Shown piece by piece: positions 50,762 to 58,267 of a stretch of 64,000 nt of DNA. The stretch spans positions 930,001-994,000 of the forward strand of contig CAWAWG010000003.1 of NCBI GenBank assembly GCA_963785645.1, written 5' to 3'. The first letter of the stretch is position 1. Each line of letters begins with the position of its first letter. Made by a program: the position numbers and the translations under genes. This stretch comes from Trebonia sp963785645. GTDB lineage: Bacteria; Actinomycetota; Actinomycetes; Streptosporangiales; Streptosporangiaceae. A model generated the notes under the pieces. That model saw nothing but the letters and a program-made list of their open reading frames with translations. It had not been told where the DNA came from and searched no databases.

Positions 50762-53392
50762 TCAGGTGCGGCCGGCGGACAGCAGCCGCAGTTCGCGGCC
50801 CCGGTCCACCGCCGCGGTCCGGTCGGTGGCGCCGAGCTTGGCGTAGATCCGGCGGATGTGGGAGTCAACGGTGTTCAGCGAGACCGACAGCTCGTCGGCG
50901 ATCTCGCGCCGGGTGAGATTCGTCGGCAGGTAGCGCAGCACGCGCAGCTCACTTTTGCTGAGTTCACCGGCGGGCAGCACGGCCGGCCGGCTCAGCCCGC
51001 CCCGCCCGGGACCGCGGACGGCGTCGAGGATGTCGGCGGCCAGCGCCGCGTGCGACGTGGCGTGCCCCGGCACGGTCTCGAGGAGCTGCCAGGCGCCGGT
51101 GATCGCGAACGGCAGGATCACCCGGTCCGGCTCGGCGAGGTCCAGCGCCTGCTCGGCTGCCTCCCGGGAGGCGCGCTCGTCGCCCAGGTCGCGGCAGGCG
51201 AACGCGTCCAGCAGGTGCGCCTCAACCTGGGTGAAGTAGGAAACGACCGGGACGTCGCCGTCGAGGACGGCACGCAGTTCGCGGCGGGCGGCGGCGGGAT
51301 CCTGCTCGGCCAGCAGGATCACCGCGGCCGCGTTGCGGATCTCGCCGGCGGCGGCCCGCGGGCCGTCCAGGGCGGCCAGCGCGGCCCGCGCCTGCCCGGC
51401 CAGCCCGAGCCGGGCCTGGGTGGCGATCGTCCACGCATCCACGCGGGTAGTCAGCCCGTGCTCGCCGGCCATGACCGCCTGCATCCGCCCGGCGGCGGCG
51501 AACTCCTCAAGCGCCCGGTGCCAGTGGCCGCGCGCCGCCAGCAGGGTCGCGGAGGTAAGGCACACCAGCAGCCGGATGCCGGGTTCGCCGTCGGCCTGCG
51601 TGGCGCGCCTGGCCCGGTCAAGCCATAGCCCGGCCAGGTCGAACTGGCCCGTCCAGGCCAGCAGGCCGGCGAGCGTCGCCAGCGCCGGGGCGCTCACCGC
51701 CTCGGCGTCCCAGCCGTGCCGTGCTGCCACCGTGATGGCTTCCTCGCAGCGCTGCCGGGCCACCGCGAAGGAGCGGCCCGCAGCGGCGAACCCCAGGTGA
51801 GCGAGGCAGGCCACCTCCAGGTAGGGACGGTCGATGCGGCGGGCGAGGGCCGCGCCTTCCGTGAGGTGCCGTTCGCTTTCGGCCAGCCGCAGCGACCATG
51901 CCTCGGCGACGCCCAGGTTCAGCAGCGCCACCGCTTCCAGATCACCGCCGGGCCCCGCGCCGGCGCCCGGCTGGCCGTCACCCGCGCGCAGCAGGGCCCC
52001 CGCCTGCGCGAAGATGCCGTCGAAGTCCCCGCGCAGCCGCGCTGACAGCAGGTCCACCGAGGCAACAGCCACCTCCAGCCGGCGCCGCCGGGTCGGCGGC
52101 GCCGCGGCCGCGGACGCCCGCACCTCGCGCAGGTGCGCATCGGCTTGGTCGAGGCGGAGCCGGTACTGGTCGGCGATGGCCCGGACCAGGGTCAGGTCAG
52201 GGGAATCCGCACCCGTGCTGGCCGGGAAGGAGCGCAGCAGCGCCGCCACGGTACCCGCCTGCCCGTCGAGGGTGAGGCTGAGGGCATGATCAGCGAGCAT
52301 CCGGGCCGCCTCGTCCCAGTCGCCGGCCGCCTGTAGGTGGCCGATGGCATCGGCGGCCTGGCCGCGCGCGGCCAGCCAGCCCGCGGCCAGCCGGTGCAGC
52401 CCGGCGACGTCCGCGGGCATCCTGCGGCGCAGTTCCAGCCGGAGCAGGCCGCCGAACATGCGGTGGTAGCGGAACCAGGTGCGGCCGGGGTCGAGCGACA
52501 CGACGAACGCGTTGGCGTCCTCCAGGTCAAGCAGGATCCGCTCGGAGCCCATGGCGCCGGAAAGCAGGTCGGCGAGCTCGCCGTTGACCCGGTCAAGCAC
52601 GGAGGTGCGCAGCAGCAGGCCCTGCACCTCCGGCGACTGCCGCTCCAGCATCTCGGCCATCAGGTACTCGGCGACCGTGCGGTCGCTGCCGGAGAACTCG
52701 GCCACGAACCGCTCGGGATCGCAGTGCCCGGCGAGGGAAAGCACGGCGAGCCGCAGCCCGGCCGCCCAGCCTTCGGTCCGCTGATACAGCACCGCGGCCA
52801 CGTCCCCGGGCAGCGCGATCCCGGCGACGGCCAGGAGCTGGCGGGTCTCGTCCTCGGTGAACCGCAGCTGCGCGGCGCGGATCTCCGCCAGGTCACCGGC
52901 CAGCCGCAGCTTGTGCAGGCGCAGCGGCAGGTCACGGCGGGTGGCCACGATCGCGCGGACCCCCGCGGGCAGGCCCGTCAGCAGCGCCGTGAGCTGCCCG
53001 GCGGCCTCCGGTGAGGTGAGCTCGTGCAGGTCGTCGATGACCAGGGCCAACCGATCGCCGGACTCCCCGAGCTCGGACAGCACCTTGTCCACCAGGGCGC
53101 TGCTGCTGGAACCGGGTGTCGCCGGCGGCAGCGGCGCCCCGGTGCCTGCCGCAGCCCGGACCGCGCCAAGCACGGTCAGCCAGAACAGCGGCATATCGTG
53201 CTGGCCCGGCCGCACGGTCACGAAGGCGACACCGCAATCCCGACCCGGCTGATCTGCCCACGCGCGCAACAGTGATGTCTTCCCGCTGCCGGCAGGCGCC
53301 GAGACAATCGTCACCCGCTTCCGGGCGGCCCGGCTCAAGACGGCCATCAGATCGCGACGGTAGATCAGCCCAGGCTCTGCCCCGCCCGGCAA
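50762..53392 (-). CDS. MalT-like LuxR-family regulator (ATP-dependent)
   Basis: 876 residues. An N-terminal STAND ATPase has Walker A VTIVSAPAGSGKTSLLRAWA and Walker B LALVIDDLHELTSPEAAG, then RAIVATRRDLPLRLHKLRLA. A long helical repeat region ends in a LuxR HTH (LSKSELRVLRYLPTNLTRRE, IADELSVSLNTVDSHIRRIY, AKLGATDRT). This is the MalT/LAL architecture: ligand plus ATP drives oligomerisation and activation. It is flanked by palindrome sites B and C, so it is the natural reader of that motif and controls SDR, both MBL genes and itself. The start may be slightly upstream in frame. Confidence 0.9.
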   Translation of the reverse strand: MPGGAEPGLIYRRDLMAVLSRAARKRVTIVSAPAGSGKTSLLRAWADQPGRDCGVAFVTVRPGQHDMPLFWLTVLGAVRAAAGTGAPLPPATPGSSSSALVDKVLSELGESGDRLALVIDDLHELTSPEAAGQLTALLTGLPAGVRAIVATRRDLPLRLHKLRLAGDLAEIRAAQLRFTEDETRQLLAVAGIALPGDVAAVLYQRTEGWAAGLRLAVLSLAGHCDPERFVAEFSGSDRTVAEYLMAEMLERQSPEVQGLLLRTSVLDRVNGELADLLSGAMGSERILLDLEDANAFVVSLDPGRTWFRYHRMFGGLLRLELRRRMPADVAGLHRLAAGWLAARGQAADAIGHLQAAGDWDEAARMLADHALSLTLDGQAGTVAALLRSFPASTGADSPDLTLVRAIADQYRLRLDQADAHLREVRASAAAAPPTRRRRLEVAVASVDLLSARLRGDFDGIFAQAGALLRAGDGQPGAGAGPGGDLEAVALLNLGVAEAWSLRLAESERHLTEGAALARRIDRPYLEVACLAHLGFAAAGRSFAVARQRCEEAITVAARHGWDAEAVSAPALATLAGLLAWTGQFDLAGLWLDRARRATQADGEPGIRLLVCLTSATLLAARGHWHRALEEFAAAGRMQAVMAGEHGLTTRVDAWTIATQARLGLAGQARAALAALDGPRAAAGEIRNAAAVILLAEQDPAAARRELRAVLDGDVPVVSYFTQVEAHLLDAFACRDLGDERASREAAEQALDLAEPDRVILPFAITGAWQLLETVPGHATSHAALAADILDAVRGPGRGGLSRPAVLPAGELSKSELRVLRYLPTNLTRREIADELSVSLNTVDSHIRRIYAKLGATDRTAAVDRGRELRLLSAGRT

Positions 53393-53453
53393 GCGGCCTC
53401 AGCCGGCCTCAGCGGGCATATCGGTCATCTCGCGCTCTCCTCATCTCAGGGGG

Positions 53454-53472
53454 ATCACCGGAATCCAGTGAT
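53454..53472. promoter_or_regulatory. 19-bp palindrome, site C (ATCACCGGAATCCAGTGAT)
   Basis: 62 bases upstream of the regulator start on the minus strand and 270 bases before the Tat-exported MBL gene on the plus strand. One mismatch in the dyad. Third copy of the motif. Confidence 0.8.
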
Positions 53473-53596
53473 GCCCGCTCACCCGGCCGCCAGGGAGCAT
53501 GGGGGCGCCTTGGAAGGCGCACGGTCTTCCGGCGATCGGCTGAAGGCGGCGGAGGATGTCACGACGTGCACCATCCTCCAGCCGGTCCGCCCCGCC

Positions 53597-53683
53597 CCCC
53601 GTACCGCGAACGTCATCACCTTCCTCGCCGCAGACCCCGCCGCACCGGTCAGCGGAGCGATTGTCCCGGCTGACGGGACCTAG
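53597..53683 (+). pseudogene. SDR C-terminal scrap
   Basis: About 28 codons ending in TAG at 53683: RTANVITFLAADPAAPVSGA then IVPADGT. This is the standard C-terminal SDR block ('.eVa..v.FLasd.a..vtG..i.vDGG'). Upstream sequence carries no Rossmann motif. An SDR gene therefore once stood between palindrome C and the MBL gene. Confidence 0.65.
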
Positions 53684-53741
53684 CGGAGCCACCCACCGTT
53701 CGGTACCTCCTGCATTTCGCCTGTCCTTGAAGGGAACCCTC

Positions 53742-54797
53742 ATGTCACCCACGAACCGCCGCTCGTTCCTCACCCGCGGTGCGGCTCTCGCCGCCGTCCC
53801 CGCGGCTGTCGCGCTGGCCGGCACCGCCTTCGCCGACAAGGCGTCGGCCGACACCCCCACCCTGCCCGACTACGCGCCGGTCCCGCCCGCTTCGCTCGGT
53901 CATCCCCTCAACGCGGACGGCTACTACGTCGGGCAGGTGGAGAAGAACCTGTACTACGTCACCGACGCGACCTACATGGCCGCGTTCCTTGCCACCAGCG
54001 AGGGGGTCGTGCTGTTCGACGCGCCCCCGACCATCGGGCACAACCTGCAGCGCGCCATCGACACGGTCGCGGCCGGCAACGACGTGTCCAACAAGGTGAC
54101 CCACATCGTCTACTCGCACCATCACGCCGACCACCTCGGCGCCTCGTCGCTGTTCGGCGATGACGTGCAGCGCATCGGCCAGGCCCAGACCAAGTCGATC
54201 CTGGCCCTGGAAAACGACCCCACCCGGCCGCTCCCCGACGTCACCTTCGAGAACAGCTACACCCTCGAGGTGGGCGGGAGCAAGGTCAACCTGGCGTGGC
54301 TCGGCACCAACCACACGCCCGACAACACCTACATCCACTTTCCCGACCACGACGCGCTCATGCTGGTCGACGTTATCCTGCCCGGCTGGGTGCCGTACAA
54401 CAGCTTCAACCTGAACGAGGACGTCCTCGGGTCGCTCGCCGTCCCCGCCACGGCCCTGTCGTTCCCGTGGAAGCACTTCATCGGCGGCCACGTGGGCCGG
54501 GTTGGCACCCGGGCCGACGTGACGGTCTACGAGGAGTACGTGAACGACATCATCGCCGGCGCCAAGGCGTCGCTGACGGCGGTCGACCCGACCCCGTACT
54601 TCGCCAAGTACGGGGACAACGACTGGGCCGCGGTCAAGACGTACCAGGACGCACAGATCGCCTACGCTTCCGATCCGGTCATCAAGAAGTACACCGGGGT
54701 CCTGGCCGCCGCCGACGTCTACACCGCCAGCACCGCGTTCGTCCTGCTCGAGGCGATCCGCCTCGACCTCGGCGAGGGCTCGCAGGTTCACGCCTGA
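53742..54797 (+). CDS. Metallo-beta-lactamase-fold hydrolase, Tat-exported paralogue
   Basis: 351 residues from ATG 53742 (GAAGGG upstream). A Tat signal is visible: TNRRSFLTRGAALAAVPAAV with the twin Arg and hydrophobic core, cleavage near AFA-DK. The mature part parallels the gene at 49447: VYSHHHADHLGASSLFGDD, GTNHTPDNTYIHFPDHDALM, LVDVILPGWVP and FIGGHVGRVG, so the zinc ligands are intact. Export by Tat means it folds, probably with metal, before translocation. The cell thus has one copy inside and one outside. Confidence 0.88.
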   Translation: MSPTNRRSFLTRGAALAAVPAAVALAGTAFADKASADTPTLPDYAPVPPASLGHPLNADGYYVGQVEKNLYYVTDATYMAAFLATSEGVVLFDAPPTIGHNLQRAIDTVAAGNDVSNKVTHIVYSHHHADHLGASSLFGDDVQRIGQAQTKSILALENDPTRPLPDVTFENSYTLEVGGSKVNLAWLGTNHTPDNTYIHFPDHDALMLVDVILPGWVPYNSFNLNEDVLGSLAVPATALSFPWKHFIGGHVGRVGTRADVTVYEEYVNDIIAGAKASLTAVDPTPYFAKYGDNDWAAVKTYQDAQIAYASDPVIKKYTGVLAAADVYTASTAFVLLEAIRLDLGEGSQVHA

Positions 54798-54807
54798 CGC
54801 ACCAAGC

Positions 54808-54843
54808 GCGCACCGGTGCCGCCGCGGCACGGCACCGGTGCGC
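54808..54843. terminator. Perfect 14-bp GC hairpin after the exported MBL gene
   Basis: Arms 54808-54821 and 54830-54843 are exact reverse complements, with an 8-base loop, 11 bases past the stop. Confidence 0.82.
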
Positions 54844-54960
54844 GGCCTGACAGGAGAGGCCCTGATGGATATCTGCCAGCGAGACGCCGCTCAGCGAGGG
54901 GCCTTGGGCCATCGCTTCCGTCAGCTCCCTCGCGGAGGGTTCCAGGTTGAAGCTCGTCAT
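54844..54960 (-). pseudogene. Possible N-terminal scrap of an alpha/beta hydrolase
   Basis: ATG 54960, 27 bases after the SDR stop on the same strand, reads MTSFNLEPSARELTEAMAQG then PSLSGVSLADIHQG, resembling the first 30 residues of actinobacterial acetyl-hydrolases ('m..f.ldP.a.....a.a.pp'). The homology ends at about 54860 and runs into the hairpin. Low confidence. Confidence 0.35.
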
Positions 54961-54986
54961 TGGTAGGCCCCTTGGGAAGTTGCGTC

Positions 54987-55712
54987 TTACTCGCCGGTGA
55001 AGCGGAATTCCGCCTGCCAGGGATCGTCGGTCTGGACGATCTGCCAGTAGCGTTCGGCGATGCGCGCTGGGTCGAAGGCGGTGCCTGCCTTGATCTGTCC
55101 GGCGATGGTGAGGGTTGCGACCCGGATGCCGTCCGGGCCCAGGTCGGCGCCGAGCATCGTTGCGGCCGACCGGAGGGCGGCTTTGCCGAGCGAGACGGTC
55201 GCGAGGGCCGGGATCGGGTGGTCGGCGAAGCCGCCCCCGGTGACGATGATCGTGCCGGACCCGGCTGCCCGCATCGCCGGGGCGGCTTCCTGGGCCACGA
55301 CCACGGCGCCGATGACGTCGACCGCGTAAGCCTCCTGCAAGTGGGCCGCGGTCGAGGTCAGGAGCCGGTCCGGCGCGCCCAGGACCGCGTTGTAGATCAC
55401 GACTCCCGGCGCACCTTCCTCGCGGTAGAGCTCAGCGATCCGGGCGCGCAGGTCCTCGGGGCTGCTCGCGTCCGCCTCGACTGCGTTGATCTCGGCGCCC
55501 GTGTCGTCCAGGCTCCGCGCGAGCTCGCCCAGCCGGTCTGTGCTCCGCGCGGCCAGGGTCACCCGGTAGCCGCCGGCGGCGAAGCGGCGGGCAACGGCCA
55601 GCCCGAGGCCGGGCCCGGCCCCGACCAGCAGCAGGTGCCCGCTGTCGATGGAGCCAGAAGCCTTCTCTGAGCTGCCGGTTCCTTCCGGCTCGCCCGCTGG
55701 TGCAGGTGTCAT
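54987..55712 (-). CDS. SDR-family protein without the catalytic Tyr
   Basis: 241 residues from ATG 55712 with GAGGAG upstream; an earlier ATG at 55748 is possible. Rossmann motif HLLLVGAGPGLGLAVARRFA (GAGPGLG), YNAVLGAPDRLL and the active-site strand GTIIVTGGGFADHP. The YxxxK site reads VSLGK, with Lys kept and Val in the Tyr position. Such Tyr-less SDRs may bind NAD(P) without normal hydride transfer. It is divergent from the SnoaL/LivJ/glyoxalase operon, about 330 bases away. Confidence 0.82.
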   Translation of the reverse strand: MTPAPAGEPEGTGSSEKASGSIDSGHLLLVGAGPGLGLAVARRFAAGGYRVTLAARSTDRLGELARSLDDTGAEINAVEADASSPEDLRARIAELYREEGAPGVVIYNAVLGAPDRLLTSTAAHLQEAYAVDVIGAVVVAQEAAPAMRAAGSGTIIVTGGGFADHPIPALATVSLGKAALRSAATMLGADLGPDGIRVATLTIAGQIKAGTAFDPARIAERYWQIVQTDDPWQAEFRFTGE

Positions 55713-56043
55713 GGAGAACTCCTCATCTGATCGAGGCGGCGACGACATTTCACGCCGGCCAGGCGCGGCGCGGCATCCAGGAAACCCTTAGTCTTCCCCT
55801 CCCGCCCGTGGTGGGAACGCATTTGCACCCGCACTAACTTCGGTCCTGCAGCTGCGGCGGCGAGCGCCGGCGGCCTGTGGTTCGGGAGACCAAGGATTTC
55901 CTGGATGAAGCGCTGGCCGTGGCCGACGGACGATCGGACAGACAACCCGGCCGCGAAACGGGGGCCTGAACCGCGAGAGGCGCAGAGCCTCGGCGTGGCG
56001 GAGCAGCAGACCTGGCCGATCGGACGACAAGAAGGAGCCCGAA
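55713..56043. other. Divergent promoter region
   Basis: 330 bases between the SDR and SnoaL genes; no gene seen. The 19-bp palindrome of the neighbouring regulon is absent here. Confidence 0.4.
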
Positions 56044-56484
56044 GTGTCCCTGGAAAACGAGAAGCACGTTCGAAATGCCTACCAGGCCGCTGAGGAAAAG
56101 GACATCGAAGCCTTCATAGGGTGCTTCACCGGCGACGGAACGTTCACGGACCAGTCCATCGGTGTCACCTACCGCGGTGTCGACATCGGTCACACGGTAA
56201 TCAACTACGGGACGGCGTTCCCGGACATGCACCGGGAGCTCTACCGGTTCTACTCGACCGGCAACATCGTCGTGGTTCAGCTGGCCTTGCAGGGAACCCA
56301 CCTCGGCCCGCTCAAGATGCCCGGGGGAACGATCGCGCCCACCGGCAAGCGCATGGACGCGCCCTGTGCCGACGTGTTCGAGCTCGTCGACGGCAAGATC
56401 AAGCGCTTCGACTGCTACCCCTCCGGGACGGTCACCCTCACCCAGCTCGGGGTCCTCAACAATCTCAGCGCCGCCTACGCGTAG
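56044..56484 (+). CDS. SnoaL/NTF2-like protein
   Basis: 146 residues from GTG 56044 (AAGGAG upstream). Polyketide-cyclase/ester-isomerase-like fold: HVRNAYQAAEEKDIEAFIGC, DGTFTDQSIGVTYRGVDIG, GTAFPDMHRELYRFYSTGNI and FELVDGKIKRFDCYPSG. The SnoaL-like family contains aldol cyclases, isomerases and stress proteins; the substrate is unknown. It is 13 bases before the LivJ-like gene, in one operon. Confidence 0.82.
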   Translation: MSLENEKHVRNAYQAAEEKDIEAFIGCFTGDGTFTDQSIGVTYRGVDIGHTVINYGTAFPDMHRELYRFYSTGNIVVVQLALQGTHLGPLKMPGGTIAPTGKRMDAPCADVFELVDGKIKRFDCYPSGTVTLTQLGVLNNLSAAYA

Positions 56485-56497
56485 TTAGGAACGCTCA

Positions 56498-57685
56498 ATG
56501 CCGAACACCCCAATCAAGATCGGCTACTGCCTTTCTCTTACCGGTGGCCTGGCGGCCAACGGTCAGACAGCTCGGCTCGCGCATCAGGTCTGGCAGGAAC
56601 GCGTGAACGCACGCGGCGGCCTGCTCGGCCGTGACGTCGAGCTCGTCTGCGTCGACGACAAGTCCGACGGGGCGAACATGGCCGGCATCTACGAGAAGCT
56701 TCTCGCTGAGGAGAAAGCCGACCTGCTGCTCGGCGGATACGGGAACAACTCGATCAGCCCGGCGATGCCGCTCGTGATCGAGAACGGGAAGTTCCTTATC
56801 GGCCTGATGGGTCTCGGGGTCAACATCGACCTGAAGTACGACCGCTACTTCGCCATGATCCCGACGGGCACCGATCCGAACGCGGCGCTCACCGAGGGAT
56901 TCTTCGAGACCGCCGCGCGGCAGACACCGAGGCCGACGACGGTCGCCATCGTCGCGGCGGACGCTCCCTTCTCGAAGAACCCGATCCTGGGCGCCCGGGC
57001 GAACGCCGCCAAGAACGGACTCGAGGTCGTATCGGAGACCAAGTACCCGCTCACGACGACGGACTTCGGGCCGTACCTGCGAGAGGCCCAGCAGTCATCG
57101 CCGGACATCCTCTTCTACTGCGCGTACCTGAACGACTCAATCGGGCTGATCCGCGCGATCGCCGGGTCCGAGATGAACCCGCTGCTGGTCGGCGGGGCGA
57201 TGATCGGCCCGCAGAGCAGCTCGGTGCAGGCCCAGCTCGGCCCCGTGATCAACGGCATCGTCAACTACGAGTACTGGCTGCCGGTCCCCGCGATGAACTT
57301 CCCCGGGGTCCAGGACCTGATCACGGACTACCAGCAGCGCGCGAAGGGCACGCCCGCCGACGAACTCGGGTACTACGTGGCGCCGTTCGCGTACGCGCAG
57401 GCGCAGGTGCTGGAGCAGGCGGTTGAGGCGACCAGCGGGCTGAACGACGCGGAACTCGCGGACTACGCCCGCGAGGCGACCTTCTCCACCGTCGTCGGCG
57501 ACGTCGCGTTCGGGCGTCTCGGCGAATGGGCGGTGCCGCGCGTGCTGACCGTACAGTTCCGCGGCATCGGCTCAGGCGACATAGCCGAATTCGCCAAGCC
57601 GCAGGCCCGCGTCGTCGTCGCCCCGGCCGGCTACGCCAGCGGCGAACTCGTCGTGCCGTACCGCACGGCCGCCGCGGCGCTATGA
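56498..57685 (+). CDS. LivJ/AmiC-type ligand-binding protein without signal peptide
   Basis: 395 residues. Peripla_BP_6 fold: IKIGYCLSLTGGLAANGQTA, NARGGLLGRDVELVCVDDKS, LLLGGYGNNSISPAMPLVIE, TTVAIVAADAPFSKNPILGA and LREAQQSSPDILFYCAYLND. The chain starts directly at the first strand (MPNTPIKIGYC), with no Sec, Tat or lipoprotein signal and no fused domain. It is therefore either cytoplasmic, as AmiC is in Pseudomonas, or mis-started. It overlaps the glyoxalase gene (ATGA). A cytoplasmic sensor or carrier role is inferred. Confidence 0.82.
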   Translation: MPNTPIKIGYCLSLTGGLAANGQTARLAHQVWQERVNARGGLLGRDVELVCVDDKSDGANMAGIYEKLLAEEKADLLLGGYGNNSISPAMPLVIENGKFLIGLMGLGVNIDLKYDRYFAMIPTGTDPNAALTEGFFETAARQTPRPTTVAIVAADAPFSKNPILGARANAAKNGLEVVSETKYPLTTTDFGPYLREAQQSSPDILFYCAYLNDSIGLIRAIAGSEMNPLLVGGAMIGPQSSSVQAQLGPVINGIVNYEYWLPVPAMNFPGVQDLITDYQQRAKGTPADELGYYVAPFAYAQAQVLEQAVEATSGLNDAELADYAREATFSTVVGDVAFGRLGEWAVPRVLTVQFRGIGSGDIAEFAKPQARVVVAPAGYASGELVVPYRTAAAAL

Positions 57686-58038
57686 ACGTTTTCGGCTCGG
57701 CCGCGATCGTCCAGAGCACCGACCACGCCGGTGCCGTCAGTCGCTTCGCCGCGATCTTCGGCGCCCCGCCGCTGCACGAGTTCCAGATTGACGGCCGTGA
57801 CCTCAGCGTCTCGGTCTTCCCCGGCGTCTCGGTCCTCGCCGGACCCGCGTCAGCGCTTGAGACGCTCACCGGTCTGCGGGCGACGGTCTTCGTCGGGTCA
57901 CTGCCAGAGGCGGAGACCGAGCTGCGGGCAGGCGGCTGGACCACCGAGGGCACACTCGGCGGCGGGGCGAGCCTGCTCGCCCGGGACCCCGACGGGAACC
58001 TGATCGAGTTCGTCGAGAACCCCGGGGCGCCGGGGTGA
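57682..58038 (+). CDS. Glyoxalase/VOC-family protein
   Basis: 118 residues, ATG overlapping the previous stop. VOC fold: SAAIVQSTDHAGAVSRFAAI at the N-terminus, and LLARDPDGNLIEFVENPG at the C-terminus with the metal-ligand Glu in LIEF. The first ligand His/Glu is not evident (FGSAAIVQS), so metal binding may be partial. Last gene of the SnoaL-LivJ operon. Confidence 0.8.
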   Translation: MNVFGSAAIVQSTDHAGAVSRFAAIFGAPPLHEFQIDGRDLSVSVFPGVSVLAGPASALETLTGLRATVFVGSLPEAETELRAGGWTTEGTLGGGASLLARDPDGNLIEFVENPGAPG

Positions 58039-58066
58039 TCGGCGCAGAACTCGCTGGCGTAGTGCG

Positions 58067-58210
58067 ACCACCACGATCGACCGGAACGACTTCGGTGTCA
58101 GCTTCAACGCTCCGATCCCCGGCCTGAAGAACGCAATGCTGCTGAGCGACGCGGTCACCATCAACCTCGACGTGGAAGCGATACTCCAGGACGACAACCC
58201 CGCCAGCTGA
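58067..58210 (+). pseudogene. YceI-family C-terminal scrap
   Basis: From 58067 to the TGA at 58210 the frame reads TTTIDRNDFGVSFNAPIPGL, KNAMLLSDAVTINLDVEAIL, QDDNPAS. This matches the end of YceI-like lipid-binding proteins ('ltidr.dFGv......g....d.V.i.ldvea'). There is no start and no N-terminal part. Confidence 0.65.
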
Positions 58211-58267
58211 GCAAGTCACCCCGCCCCACGATCGCAAGACCCACGGATGACGTGAAAGGAGAGACTC

